From: CADEDH01 sp039029735 | Lineage (GTDB): Bacteria > Actinomycetota > Acidimicrobiia > Acidimicrobiales > SZUA-35 | Assembly (NCBI GenBank): GCA_039029735.1 | Contig: JBCCFL010000021.1 | Coordinates: forward strand, 26,577-90,576 | Direction: 5' to 3' | DNA length: 64,000 nucleotides | In this document: piece by piece, positions 16,985-25,611 of the stretch | How the letters are laid out: each line of letters begins with the position of its first letter | How positions within the stretch are numbered: the stretch's first letter is position 1 | Made by a program: the position numbers and the translations under genes | The notes under the pieces: generated by a model | Databases searched by the model: none | What the model was told of the DNA's origin: nothing | Seen by the model: the letters and a program-made list of their open reading frames with translations, nothing else

Positions 16985-17926
16985 TCAGCTCCTTTGTGCT
17001 GGCTGTTGTGAGTTCGGGTGCTGGGCATAGGCCGCCACGATCGCGGCCGCCGCCTCTTCGGGGGCGTCCTCCTGCCAGAAGTGGCCGGCGTCGGGGAGAT
17101 CGAGCGTTGTGGCCTGCGGCCACATCTCGGCCCACTTGCGGAGGTACGCCTTCGTCGTGAGCGGCACGTCCTTCATGCCCATGATCCGCAGCATCGGACG
17201 ATCGGCGAGCGTGGCTGCCACCCTCTCCTCCAGATCCGCCAGCCACTCGGTTTCGCCGACGATGGCCTTCGGGAAGATGGCATGACCGACACGGCTGTGC
17301 GGGGTCGGTGCCACGTCGAGGTAGTGGCGGAGTTCGGCTTCGGTCATCGCCCCTTGAACCAGCGCCGGCATGACCCGCCGCACGAACAGGTGGCGCGCCA
17401 CGAGCAGCCGTTGCACGAACCCCAGCCCGGTCAGCTGTGAGAAGGTCCGCTGGATGAAGAACGGGGTGGCCGGCCACATCATCGTGTTGCCCGCCACCAG
17501 GCCACTGAAGCGCTCTGGCATGCGAGAGGCGACGTCGAAGCCGATCGGGCCGCCCCAGTCCTGGCCGACGAGCACCGCATCCTGCAGATCCAGATGGGTC
17601 ACCAGTTCGGCCACGATCGCTGCGTGGTCTCGGGGCAGGTAGGAGTAGCCGGCGGGATGCACCGACAGCCCGAAGCCGGGATAGTCCATTGCGATGCAGC
17701 GGAAGTGGGGCGTGAGCAGCGGGATCATCTTCCGGTAGAGGAAGCTCCAGTCCGGGTTCCCGTGCATCAGCAGAAGCGGCCGACCCTCCCCCTCGTCGAG
17801 GTAGTGGACCGCCCCGACCGAGCTGTCGAACCACCGTGAGGTGAACGGGTACAGCTCGGGATCGGGCGTGAACTCCACGCGATAGGGGGCATCGGCCTCG
17901 CCTGGATGGTGGTGATGGTCGGCCAT
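16985..17926 (-). CDS. Alpha/beta hydrolase, haloalkane dehalogenase-like
   Basis: 313-residue alpha/beta hydrolase. The motifs HGNPDWSFLYR (oxyanion region, about 54) and GQDWGGPIG (about 122) give an Asp nucleophile followed by Trp, as in haloalkane dehalogenases and epoxide hydrolases. The catalytic His lies in DAGHFWQED near the C-terminus, with an acidic residue in GMKDVP. These enzymes hydrolyse C-halogen or epoxide bonds; exact specificity needs assay. ATG 17926 is taken because upstream sequence in the same frame runs into the operator region. It is divergent from the TetR gene and leads an operon with the DUF1330-like and SRPBCC genes. Confidence 0.82.
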   Translation of the reverse strand: MADHHHHPGEADAPYRVEFTPDPELYPFTSRWFDSSVGAVHYLDEGEGRPLLLMHGNPDWSFLYRKMIPLLTPHFRCIAMDYPGFGLSVHPAGYSYLPRDHAAIVAELVTHLDLQDAVLVGQDWGGPIGFDVASRMPERFSGLVAGNTMMWPATPFFIQRTFSQLTGLGFVQRLLVARHLFVRRVMPALVQGAMTEAELRHYLDVAPTPHSRVGHAIFPKAIVGETEWLADLEERVAATLADRPMLRIMGMKDVPLTTKAYLRKWAEMWPQATTLDLPDAGHFWQEDAPEEAAAAIVAAYAQHPNSQQPAQRS

Positions 17927-17953
17927 GTCGGGGGTCGTTCCTTCCGGTCGGCT

Positions 17954-18064
17954 TTTCTGCATCACGTAGTGCAGAAACTCGTCGATGGCGACTATTGCAC
18001 CGGTGAATGCAAAAAGCAACCCCGTATGTGGCCGCGGCGTGGTAATCTGCACGTAATGGTGCAG
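17954..18064. promoter_or_regulatory. Three TGCA-N8-TGCA palindromes in the TetR/hydrolase divergent promoter
   Basis: Three inverted repeats share the TGCA-N8-TGCA core. They lie at 17954-17977 (TTTCTGCA-N8-TGCAGAAA, perfect), 17995-18012 (TTGCA-N8-TGCAA) and 18047-18064 (CTGCAC-N6-GTGCAG, overlapping the TetR start codon). The same core and spacing three times in 111 bp indicates one dimeric regulator, most simply the adjacent TetR protein. Confidence 0.75.
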
Positions 18065-18670
18065 AAAGAAGTCCGTCGAGGGCGCCCGCCGAAGTTCGAC
18101 CGCGATGCAGTGATCGCTGCGGCTATCGAGTCGTTCTTCCGCGCCGGATACGAGCACACCACGCTGGCCGACCTGGAGGGCGCCACCAGCGTGGACCGCT
18201 CAACGCTCTACAACAGCTTCGGCGGCAAGCACGGCCTCTACGAGCTCGCAGTGGAGCGGTACCTTGACCGAGCCGAGCTGTCGCTGTTCGGCCCACTCCA
18301 CGACCAGAATCGCGACGGCTATGAGGCGATCCTCGACCTCTTCGAGCGCCTCAGGATGGGCCTGACGTCGGCCGACGCGCTTCCCGGGTGCCTCATCGTG
18401 AACGACATGGCAGCCGGGGCCGCCCCCGAGGCGGCGGCTCGCTACCGCGATCTGCTCGAAGCAGGCCTGGTGGCGGCACTCACCCGGGCCGGCCACCCCG
18501 AACCAGCCGCCCCCGCCGCGGTACTGGCATCGACGGTGATCGGGGTGAACCTCGTTGCGAAGCTGACCACAGATGCCACCGAGATCGGACGCCTGATCGA
18601 TGGCGCCGCCGCAACGGTGGCGGCCTGGCGGTCGGATGCGGCCGACCCGGCCCCACCGCAGGGGCGCTAG
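18056..18670 (+). CDS. TetR-family transcriptional regulator
   Basis: 204-residue TetR regulator. The N-terminal helix-turn-helix (about 10-55) has RGRPPKFDRDAVIAAAIESF followed by TTLADLEGATSVDRSTLYNS, with the standard FGGKHGLYELA extension. The C-terminal ligand-binding domain carries the LPGCLIVND motif common in this group. ATG 18056 lies inside the third TGCA palindrome, so binding there would block its own expression. It is divergent from the dehalogenase-like hydrolase operon, its likely target, and convergent with the methyltransferase, overlapping that gene by 4 bp at the stop. The inducer is unknown, perhaps the hydrolase substrate. Confidence 0.88.
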   Translation: MVQKEVRRGRPPKFDRDAVIAAAIESFFRAGYEHTTLADLEGATSVDRSTLYNSFGGKHGLYELAVERYLDRAELSLFGPLHDQNRDGYEAILDLFERLRMGLTSADALPGCLIVNDMAAGAAPEAAARYRDLLEAGLVAALTRAGHPEPAAPAAVLASTVIGVNLVAKLTTDATEIGRLIDGAAATVAAWRSDAADPAPPQGR

Positions 18671-19590
18671 CCGGCCGGAGGCGCGTCGAGCGGTGGCTTA
18701 CGGGCCACGACCAGGCGGTGATCGTTGCGGAACCGGTAGACACCGCGATCGTCGCGGCAGTGTTCGATGCTGGCGACAACGGCCTCCTTGACGATCGCCT
18801 CACCGGAGTGTCGAAGCGACGGCACTGCCGGGCCGGAGCTGCGCAGGGCTCGCCACGCCGTTTCGGCGTCGGGCCATTCCATGGTGGACACGCGGCTCGT
18901 GTGCTCGATCACCTCGAACCCGGCCCGTTCGCACATGGCCTCGGCCACGCCGTCCTTGCCGATGGCGTTGGTTCGCACCATGCCCTCGGTGGCCGACGGT
19001 GGGCTGAGGGTGGCGAATGCCTTGAACGCGCCCCGGAGGTCGAGGGGGCCGTTGCGGCCCCAGAAGCTGATGGCGAGCAGTCCGCCGGGGCGGAGCACGC
19101 GAAACGCCTCGTCGAGGGCGGCATCGCAGTCGCCCCAGATCCCGTTGATCGACATGGCAGCGTCGAAGCTTTGGTCGGGCCATGGCAGCTCGAACATGGA
19201 GCCGAGGCGAACGTCGGCTGCCGGGCATCGATCGCGGGCGATGTCGATCAGCGCCGGTGAGGCGTCGATCGAGGCGACCGATGCGCCGCCCGCCGTCGCC
19301 AGACGGGTGGCGAGGCCCGACCCGCAGGCGATATCGACGATGCGACACCCCTCACCGAACCCGAGGCGATCGGCCATGGCGAGGATGATGTCGAAGGCAT
19401 AGGGCTCGAACAGGCACGCCCACTCGGCGGCGGCGTGGCCCCAGGCGTCGCCAGCCTCCTCCCAGTCGTGGTGGTCGGGAGCAGTACCGGGCTCGTGCTG
19501 GGTGGCGGAACCGGTGTCTGCGCCGGCCGGAGCTGGAGTGGCCGGAGCTGGAGTGGCCGGGGCTGCGGTGTGGATGGTGGTCATGGTCAT
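18667..19590 (-). CDS. Class I SAM-dependent methyltransferase
   Basis: 307-residue methyltransferase. A low-complexity Ala/Pro/Thr-rich N-terminal tail (about 1-35) precedes a Rossmann methyltransferase domain with motif I VDIACGSGLATRLA near residue 85, SIDASPALIDIAR and a post-I LRPGGLLAISFWG segment. The acceptor is not evident. ATG 19590 overlaps the flavoprotein stop upstream by 4 bp (ATGA), so it is translationally coupled; ATG 19584 is possible. It is the third gene of an OsmC, flavoprotein, methyltransferase operon. The N-terminal tail contains short repeats of a PATPAPA type and may vary in length. Confidence 0.85.
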   Translation of the reverse strand: MTMTTIHTAAPATPAPATPAPAGADTGSATQHEPGTAPDHHDWEEAGDAWGHAAAEWACLFEPYAFDIILAMADRLGFGEGCRIVDIACGSGLATRLATAGGASVASIDASPALIDIARDRCPAADVRLGSMFELPWPDQSFDAAMSINGIWGDCDAALDEAFRVLRPGGLLAISFWGRNGPLDLRGAFKAFATLSPPSATEGMVRTNAIGKDGVAEAMCERAGFEVIEHTSRVSTMEWPDAETAWRALRSSGPAVPSLRHSGEAIVKEAVVASIEHCRDDRGVYRFRNDHRLVVARKPPLDAPPAG

Positions 19591-20867
19591 GCTGCTCTCT
19601 GGTGAGTTGATGGGTTGGCGGTGGTGGTTCGGGGGGCGCTGACGGCGTCGAGCCAGCTGGTGAGATGGGCCGCGAGTTCGGTGGCATCACGGCCAACGCC
19701 GTCGATGAAGCTCGACGCCCGGTGCTGTTGGAACGGGAGGCCGAGCACGTACATGCCGGGCTCGGTCATCACCCCGCCCGTGTGGCGAATGGCGCCCTTT
19801 CGGTCGAGCAGGTGAGGCTCCAGCCAGGGGTAGGTGGGTCGGAAGCCGGTGGCCCACACCACGGTCGAGATCGACCGCAGATCCCTGGTGGTGATCGGAG
19901 CCGGGTGGTGGGTGGGGGCGGGGCGATCGCCCGGGGCGTGCTTGGCGTCGAGCCCGTGCTCGGCGGCCACGTCGTCGATCCGGTCGAGCAGTCGTCCGAG
20001 CTTGAGGTCGGCGGAGGCGCAGAGATTGGCCAGCGATCCAGAAAACATGGCGGTCGATCCGGACACGCCGGCGAAGCGGCCCACCAACTCCACGCCGGCG
20101 GCGGCGAGGGCGTTGAGGTCGAGGTCGCGACGCTCGGGCGATCCGACCAGTTGGAGTGACGGCAGGCGTCTGGCCCGGGCGATGTCTGGTACCTCGTCGT
20201 GGCGCTCGCTGAGCACACCGATGGTGTCCATCCACCAGTGGATGTCCATGCCCCGATACGTCCGGGGGAGCCGGGTGTGGTCACCGACAGCGAGCATCAC
20301 ATCGCGCCCTGAGCGGCGGAGCTCGTCGGCGAGCTGAGCGCCCGACGCCGACGCACCGACCACGAGTACGGGGCCGTCGTCGAGCTGGTCGGGGTTGCGG
20401 TAGTGGATCGGTGCGATCTGGTGAACGTGCGCCGGCAACTCGGCAGCGAGTGCCGGGATCCTCGGGGTGCTGGCGGCGCCGGTTGCGATCACGACGGCCC
20501 GAGCCCGGTACACACCGGCGTCGGTCGTGATCACGTGATGGTCGCCACGGACGTGGATCGACTCCACGGTGGTGTTCGTGTGCACCGGAGCGGCGAACGA
20601 CTGGCCGTAGCCGGTGAGGAGGTTCACCACCTCCTCACCGGGCATGAAGCCGTTCGGATCGGTGCCCTCGTAACGGTGGCCCGGCAGACGGGTCATCCAG
20701 TTGGGTGTGAGCAGCCGGAGGGAGTCCCACCGCTCGGTTCGCCACGAGTGCGCCACCTCGCCCCGTTCCAACAGAACGTGATCGATCGAGCGATCCGTGA
20801 GGCACCGGCTCATGGCCAGGCCGGCCTGTCCGGCACCGATGATGGCGACGGGGATCGAGGTGGTCAT
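19587..20867 (-). CDS. FAD-dependent NAD(P)-binding oxidoreductase (YUCCA/flavin monooxygenase-like)
   Basis: 426-residue two-dinucleotide-fold flavoprotein. The FAD site is AIIGAGQAGLAMSRCL at the N-terminus, and the NADPH site is VLVVGASASGAQLADELRR near residue 165. ATG motifs (VVIATGAASTPRIP and VVWATGFRPTYPW) complete the monooxygenase-like pattern. Related proteins oxidise soft nucleophiles or act as thioredoxin-reductase-like oxidoreductases. It lies 3 bp after the OsmC stop and overlaps the methyltransferase by 4 bp. Pairing with an OsmC protein suggests peroxide, thiol or sulfur chemistry (inference). Confidence 0.87.
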   Translation of the reverse strand: MTTSIPVAIIGAGQAGLAMSRCLTDRSIDHVLLERGEVAHSWRTERWDSLRLLTPNWMTRLPGHRYEGTDPNGFMPGEEVVNLLTGYGQSFAAPVHTNTTVESIHVRGDHHVITTDAGVYRARAVVIATGAASTPRIPALAAELPAHVHQIAPIHYRNPDQLDDGPVLVVGASASGAQLADELRRSGRDVMLAVGDHTRLPRTYRGMDIHWWMDTIGVLSERHDEVPDIARARRLPSLQLVGSPERRDLDLNALAAAGVELVGRFAGVSGSTAMFSGSLANLCASADLKLGRLLDRIDDVAAEHGLDAKHAPGDRPAPTHHPAPITTRDLRSISTVVWATGFRPTYPWLEPHLLDRKGAIRHTGGVMTEPGMYVLGLPFQQHRASSFIDGVGRDATELAAHLTSWLDAVSAPRTTTANPSTHQRAA

Positions 20868-20870
20868 GGC

Positions 20871-21431
20871 TCAGGCGACCTCCACGACGATGGCGGTCGG
20901 GTTGGCGATGATGTCGTACACGGCCGAGCGCTTCTGGCTCTGGGCCACCACGGCGCGGACCTCGTCGTCGGAGGCGTCAGCGTCGATGTCGAACCGCACC
21001 CGGATGCCCGAGTATCCGTTGCGAACCTCGGGGTCGATCCCGAGGATGCCCTGGAGGTCCATGTCGCCCTCGAGGGTGGCGTCCACCCGGCGGAGCTGGA
21101 TCCCACGGTTCTGGGCGACCGAGGCGACGCCGGCGGAGAGGCAACCGGCCAGGCCGGCGAGCACGGTCTCCACAGGGGTGATGCCGTTGTCATCGGCGGC
21201 GAACACGGGCGGGTGGTCAGTGTCGATCTCGAAGCGCCTGGTGTGCGACTGCTCGTCGCCGGCACCGAAGAACGTCTCGAACGAGGTGCGGCTGTGAGCG
21301 CCGTTCACCCAGGTGCTGGTGGCCTTCCACACGAAGGCGGCAGCCTCGGGCACCTGGCTCATGGCCTCGCGAGCGCCGAGGAGGGCCTCGACGTTCACAC
21401 CGTTGTCGACGGGGGTCTCAGTCATGGACAT
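20871..21431 (-). CDS. OsmC family peroxiredoxin-like protein
   Basis: 186-residue OsmC-like protein. The core has the GITPVETVLAGLAGCLSAGV helix with the first conserved Cys near residue 95 and a C-terminal VYDIIANPTAI strand. The usual second Cys of peroxide-reducing OsmC/Ohr proteins is replaced in SQKRSAVYD, so a two-Cys thiol peroxidase cycle looks unlikely; some OsmC relatives have only one Cys. ATG 21431 or 21425 could be used. It is the first gene of a three-gene operon, and the DNA upstream consists of a repeat-rich spacer of about 470 bp. Confidence 0.85.
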   Translation of the reverse strand: MSMTETPVDNGVNVEALLGAREAMSQVPEAAAFVWKATSTWVNGAHSRTSFETFFGAGDEQSHTRRFEIDTDHPPVFAADDNGITPVETVLAGLAGCLSAGVASVAQNRGIQLRRVDATLEGDMDLQGILGIDPEVRNGYSGIRVRFDIDADASDDEVRAVVAQSQKRSAVYDIIANPTAIVVEVA

Positions 21432-21610
21432 TGCGGTTCTCCTTGTTGCTCCGGCGCTTCCGCCGGGGTCGTCGGGTTGATGAATCCAACGATCGACGAG
21501 ATCAGCGACTCGAGCTTGGAGACGATGTGGAGAAGATCTGAAGATGGCTCAGCGCGCCGAATCGAGGGCCGGTCGAGGGCCGGTCGCGGGCGGGCAACCG
21601 CACCGCCGAC

Positions 21611-21705
21611 GCGCCACTCGGATCGATGGGCTCGCCGCCGACGAGGGCGAACAACCCGCTGCCGCCGCGCCACTCGAATCGATGGGCTCGCCGCAGACGA
21701 GGGCG
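21611..21705. repeat. Two 39-bp direct copies with 56-bp period
   Basis: Copies at 21611-21649 and 21667-21705 begin GCGCCACTCG and differ at only two positions. They are non-coding and immediately precede the 28-bp array. Confidence 0.85.
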
Positions 21706-21728
21706 CCGTCCACCCCGTCACCCCTGGG

Positions 21729-21899
21729 CGGTCACGCCAAGGTCGTCATGCCGGGACGGTCACGCCAAGTTGGTCACCCCGGGGCAGTCACGCCTCGGTG
21801 GCCATCACCGGGCGGTCACGCCTCGGTGGTCAGGCCCGGGCAGTCACGCCTCGGTGGCCATCACCGGGCGGTCACGCCAAGGTGGTCACCCCAGGACGG
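21729..21899. repeat. Array of six 28-bp tandem units ending in the ABC-F stop codon
   Basis: Six consecutive 28-bp units begin at 21729, 21757, 21785, 21813, 21841 and 21869, each starting CRGTCACGCC. A seventh, diverged start at 21897 overlaps the ABC-F stop codon. Units alternate between AAGGTGGTCA-like and TCGGTGGCCA-like centres. There are no spacers, so it is not a CRISPR array. Downstream of the ABC-F gene it could act in mRNA termination or simply be slippage expansion. Confidence 0.92.
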
Positions 21900-23543
21900 T
21901 CAGGCCTCGACGAGCGACTTGGCCAAGGGAATCGAACCGAGGCGATCGGGCTCGGCGAGGGCGTTCATGGCGGTGGCGAAGTCGGGCAGGCCGTACACGT
22001 CGCCGTCGTCGTTGATCATCACGAACCGATCGAGCGTCCGGAGGAACGTGCGGTCGTGGCTCACGGCGATCACGGTGCCCTCGAACCCGTCCAATGCCTG
22101 CTCCAGGGCCTCTGACGACTCGATGTCGAGGTTGTCGGTCGGCTCGTCGAGGAGCAGCACGTTGTGGCCTTCGAGTTCGAGGCACAGCACCTCGATGCGC
22201 GCCTTCTGCCCACCGCTGAGCGTCTCGAACGGCTGCCGGGTGTGTTCGCTGAGGCGATAGCGGCCCAGGGCCTTCATCGCCGCCTCGTCGTTGCCGAGGC
22301 GCTCGCGAATGATGTCGAACACGGTGCGGCCAACGAAGTCGGGCCGATCGTTGATCTGGGTGAAGGTGCCGACCGAGGTGCGGGGGCCGAGCTTGATCGT
22401 GCCCTCGGACGGCTCGGCCTCCCCCGAGAGGGCGCGCAGCAGGTGGGTTTTGCCGGTGCCGTTGGGCCCGATGAGGCCGACCCGTTCACCGAAGTAGACC
22501 TCCTCGGTGAACGGGAAGAACAGGTCGTCTGTCTGCACGGCGTCGAGGGCGAGCACGCGGCGGGCCGAGTCGCCGCCCCGGAGGCGAACCGTGATCTGCT
22601 GATCGGTGACCGGCGGTGGGGGTGGGCCAGCGGCCACGAACTTCTCCCACCGGGTCTCCGCAGCGTTGGCCTTGGTGGCGTTCTTGAAGTTCACCGCCGC
22701 CCGCTGCTTCATGATCTTCATGTGGCGGAAGAGCCGGCGCTCTTCGTCGTTCCATCGTTTGAGGGCGTCGCCCAGGCGCTTCTGCCGCTGCTCGCGGGCC
22801 TCGGGGAAGCTGTCGTAGGAACCGCCGTGCACCCAGGCCCCCGACCCTTCCACGACCACGAGCTTGGTGGCCGAGCGTTCGAGCACGGCACGGTCGTGGC
22901 TCACCATGAGGATCGTGCTCGCGCACTGGGCGATCTGTTGTTCGAGCCACACCCGGGTGGGGATGTCGAGGTAGTTGTCGGGCTCGTCGAGGAGCAGCAC
23001 GTCGACGCCGGCGTTGAACAGCACATCGAGGATCAGCCGCTTGCGCTCACCGCCCGACAGCTCGCCGACGAGGCGGGTGGACAGGTCGTCAACCTTGGTC
23101 TTCACGCTGCGTTCGGCCGAGGCCGCCCACTGGGCGTCGATCTCGTAGCCCCCGAGGTCGCCCCACTCGGCGAGGGCCTCGGCGTAGGCCATACCGTCGT
23201 CGCGCCCATCGGCCATCGCCCGCTCGGCCTCGACGAGGCGGCGGCCAGCGACGCTCACCTCGGGCAGGGCCGCGTCGTCGATCAGCATCTCTCGGATCGT
23301 GCGGCCAGGGTCGGCCATGCCGGCGTCCTGACGCATCGACAGGAACGAGCCGGTGATGATCGCCTCTCCCTCGTCGGCCTCCAACTCACCGGACAGAATC
23401 CGCAGGATCGTGCTCTTGCCGACGCCGTTGGGGCCGATGATGGCGGCCTTGTCGCCGGGCGACACGCCGAAGCTCACGTCGAAGAACAGCGACTCGCCCC
23501 CCGGGGGTGCGTACTCGAGTTCCGAGACCGTGATCGACGCCAT
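21900..23543 (-). CDS. ABC-F family ATP-binding protein
   Basis: 547-residue protein with two ABC domains and no membrane segments, the ABC-F arrangement. Each half has a Walker A (GPNGVGKST near 39; GPNGTGKTH near 363), a signature (LSGGERK; LSGGQKA) and a Walker B (LLLDEPDNYLDIP; LLLDEPTDNLDIE). The catalytic Glu is present in both. A charged helical interdomain linker (about 245-300, rich in Arg/Lys and Glu) corresponds to the P-site tRNA-interaction motif region. ABC-F proteins act on ribosomes in translation control or antibiotic resistance; which applies here is unknown. A 28-bp repeat array begins at its stop codon. Confidence 0.92.
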   Translation of the reverse strand: MASITVSELEYAPPGGESLFFDVSFGVSPGDKAAIIGPNGVGKSTILRILSGELEADEGEAIITGSFLSMRQDAGMADPGRTIREMLIDDAALPEVSVAGRRLVEAERAMADGRDDGMAYAEALAEWGDLGGYEIDAQWAASAERSVKTKVDDLSTRLVGELSGGERKRLILDVLFNAGVDVLLLDEPDNYLDIPTRVWLEQQIAQCASTILMVSHDRAVLERSATKLVVVEGSGAWVHGGSYDSFPEAREQRQKRLGDALKRWNDEERRLFRHMKIMKQRAAVNFKNATKANAAETRWEKFVAAGPPPPPVTDQQITVRLRGGDSARRVLALDAVQTDDLFFPFTEEVYFGERVGLIGPNGTGKTHLLRALSGEAEPSEGTIKLGPRTSVGTFTQINDRPDFVGRTVFDIIRERLGNDEAAMKALGRYRLSEHTRQPFETLSGGQKARIEVLCLELEGHNVLLLDEPTDNLDIESSEALEQALDGFEGTVIAVSHDRTFLRTLDRFVMINDDGDVYGLPDFATAMNALAEPDRLGSIPLAKSLVEA

Positions 23544-23678
23544 GTGATCATCCTGCCGTGTACGGGTGCCCGCCGTGGTCGATTTGGCCGGAGCCTCCGC
23601 GCTTCACCGTCACACCTCGGTTCTACCGTGATGGTTCTCGCTCGGATGCTTCGGCGCCCCATGTAGCTCGTCTCCTCG

Positions 23679-24998
23679 ATGAGGGCGGCGATGGCTGATT
23701 GCGATCAACATCGAGATCTGGCTCATGCTGGTTCCCTGGTGCGGGGCGTCACTCGTGCGCTGGCGGGCCCGTGCGCGGCGGGCGCAGGGGCACCGGGCAC
23801 GGACGTGGCGGAGCCAGATGCCGAGGCGTTGGCGGCGTTGCTCCGCCGGGCCCGTGCAATCGAGGCCGACGTCTCATCGCTGGTGGCCACGATCGGTGCC
23901 CGGGCCGACGTGCTGGCTGCTGCGGGGCGGGCGGCACCCGCCGGCGAGTTCTTGTTGGACCAGGGGCAGGTGCGGGCGCGCACCGCCCGCGACGAGGCGG
24001 CTCGGGCTGAGGTGCTGGGCTGGGCGCCGGGCGTCGCCTCCGCTGTGGGCGATGGCCGGGTGGGGGCCGACCAGCTCGACAGTCTGGCTCGCCACACCCG
24101 CCATCTCGGCGACGACGCTCGGGCTCGGCTCCCTGTTGCCGGCCTGGTGGCCGAGGCGGGGCGGCTCCCGGCCGACTCGTTCGACGCTGCGGTCCGCCGG
24201 GCGGTGCGGGCGGCTGATCCGGGTGAGGCCGATGCGTCAGCCGAGCGAATGAGAGCGGCCAGTGAGTTCCGCCACTGGCGCGACCAACGCACCGGCATGG
24301 GCCGCTTCACGGGCGCCCTCGACCTCGAGCGGTACGAGATCCTCGCCGGCGCCATCGACCGGGAGACGGTTCGGATGGCCGCCGCTGCGGACGAGCCGAC
24401 GGCGCGGGATGCCACCCTTGCAGCGGCAGCCCTCGTCGAGCTCGTCACTGGGTCCGGTCGGGCCGTCGGCGGCAACGCCAGCGGTGGCAGCGGCGGTGGC
24501 CGTCCGGCCAGGGCCCAGATCTCGTTGGTTGTCGACGTTCACACGCTCGCCGCAGCCCGGGCCGGGGTCGACATGCCTGGTTCCCCACCGGGGCGGACCG
24601 GCAACGGCCATGAACTCACGCCGGCAGCCCTGGCTCGCCTCAGCTGCGACGCCGACCTACGGCGGGTGGTGCTCGACGAGCGCAGCCTGCCCCTCGACGT
24701 GGGGAGGAGCCGTCGCACGGCCACCGAATCCCAGTGGGCAGCCCTTCGGGCGATGCACGTCACCTGTGCCTGGCCGGGATGTGAGCAGTCGATCGACCGA
24801 TGTCAGGTCCACCACGTCCGGCCGTGGGCGGCCAGCGGCCCGACCGACCTTGCCAGTCTCGTGCCGCTCTGCAGCGGCCATCACCACCGGGTGCACGAGG
24901 GCAAGTGGACGCTCACCGTCACCCCCGAACGCACCATGCGCATCCTCCGGCCCGACGGGGTCCTCCACGTGGCGACGCCGCCCGACGAACCCCCGTAG
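23679..24998 (+). CDS. DUF222 and HNH endonuclease domain protein (13E12-type)
   Basis: 439-residue protein of the family found in many copies in actinobacteria. The N-terminal DUF222 region is Ala/Arg-rich and helical. The C-terminal HNH domain (about 362-415) shows C-AWPGCEQSIDRCQVHHVRPW followed by LVPLCSGHHHRVHEG, giving the zinc Cys residues and the HNH-type His and Asn/His residues. It presumably cuts DNA, but the family's biological role is not established and some members lie in mobile elements. ATG 23679 or 23691 may be the start. No mobile-element ends were seen around it. Confidence 0.88.
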   Translation: MRAAMADCDQHRDLAHAGSLVRGVTRALAGPCAAGAGAPGTDVAEPDAEALAALLRRARAIEADVSSLVATIGARADVLAAAGRAAPAGEFLLDQGQVRARTARDEAARAEVLGWAPGVASAVGDGRVGADQLDSLARHTRHLGDDARARLPVAGLVAEAGRLPADSFDAAVRRAVRAADPGEADASAERMRAASEFRHWRDQRTGMGRFTGALDLERYEILAGAIDRETVRMAAAADEPTARDATLAAAALVELVTGSGRAVGGNASGGSGGGRPARAQISLVVDVHTLAAARAGVDMPGSPPGRTGNGHELTPAALARLSCDADLRRVVLDERSLPLDVGRSRRTATESQWAALRAMHVTCAWPGCEQSIDRCQVHHVRPWAASGPTDLASLVPLCSGHHHRVHEGKWTLTVTPERTMRILRPDGVLHVATPPDEPP

Positions 24999-25152
24999 CA
25001 GGTCCCGCCGCTCGCGCCACATGCGCTCCGAGCGCGCCCGAGCACGACGTGAGTGCTACGTGAGCGCGACGTGAGACGGGAGGGGGGTCCTTGCTTGTGG
25101 CTGCGTGTTCGAGCCACGATTGTTCCGGCAAACACGGCGGAGGGACGCGGAA

Positions 25153-25497
25153 ATGCCAGTGTTCGAGAGCCAACAGTTCGCTGTGCCTTGGGGCACGACG
25201 AACGTCGACCCGACGGGCCTGCGGATCAACGCGCCGCCGTCGGGAATCCACGCCGACGAGGCTGCAACACCAGCTCAAACCGCCAGTGACGACGAGCCGG
25301 ATCTGTCGATACCGATTCGCTTCCCCGGTAGTGCCGAGTCTCTCATCCTGCTCATTGTGATCGCCGCCGTGTTGATCAACGGTGTCGGCGCATCCCTGCA
25401 ATCAATGGCAACGAGGTGGCAGACCTTCTGGCGTGGCATTCTGACGTTCAGTGTGATCCTGGCCGTGGCTCTGGTCTGGGCTCGTATCAGGGGGTGA
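25153..25497 (+). CDS. Small membrane protein with two predicted TM segments
   Basis: 114-residue protein of no family I know. The soluble, Asp/Pro-rich N-terminus (about 1-58) is followed by two hydrophobic stretches: SLILLIVIAAVLINGVGASL (about 60-80) and GILTFSVILAVALVWARI (about 95-113). ATG 25153 has GGAGGG about 10 bases upstream and is preferred to the GTG at 25105. It is the last chromosomal gene before the left end of the integrative element, which starts 59 bp beyond its stop. Coding status rests on the ribosome binding site and plausible membrane topology. Confidence 0.6.
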   Translation: MPVFESQQFAVPWGTTNVDPTGLRINAPPSGIHADEAATPAQTASDDEPDLSIPIRFPGSAESLILLIVIAAVLINGVGASLQSMATRWQTFWRGILTFSVILAVALVWARIRG

Positions 25498-25556
25498 GTG
25501 ATCCCACCAACAGCTCCACTGACAGCGATCCGAGGCCCCATTTGCAGCGAGCGGCA

Positions 25557-25611
25557 GTGCCCGGGGTGGGATTCGAACCCACACGGAGGTTGCCCTCCCG
25601 AGGGGTTTAAG
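25557..25611 (-). repeat. Left attachment site (tRNA-Leu 3' fragment)
   Basis: Perfect 55-bp copy of the tRNA-Leu 3' part, starting in the anticodon loop and running through the variable arm, T arm and acceptor 3' strand. The 5' part of the tRNA is absent, so it cannot make a tRNA. It is the remnant created by integration. Confidence 0.93.

Larger units (their letters stand above)
21432..21899. other. 468-bp repeat-rich spacer between the ABC-F and OsmC genes
   Basis: No credible gene is present. Long frames crossing it are created by the repeats. It contains a short 10-11 bp duplication around 21560-21590, two 39-bp copies with a 56-bp period (21611-21705), and six 28-bp tandem units (21729-21896). 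A promoter for the OsmC operon should lie close to 21440-21540 but is not obvious by eye. Confidence 0.6.

Noticed and set aside
21729..21896. Possible CRISPR array
   Set aside because: Units abut directly without spacers and differ among themselves; no cas genes.
20403..22115. Long plus-strand frame over the flavoprotein, OsmC and repeats
   Set aside because: Antisense to well-supported genes and then running through tandem repeats; no domain or start signal.
25558..25611. Possible second tRNA-Leu gene
   Set aside because: Only the 3' part is present; acceptor 5' strand and D arm are missing. It is the element's left attachment copy.
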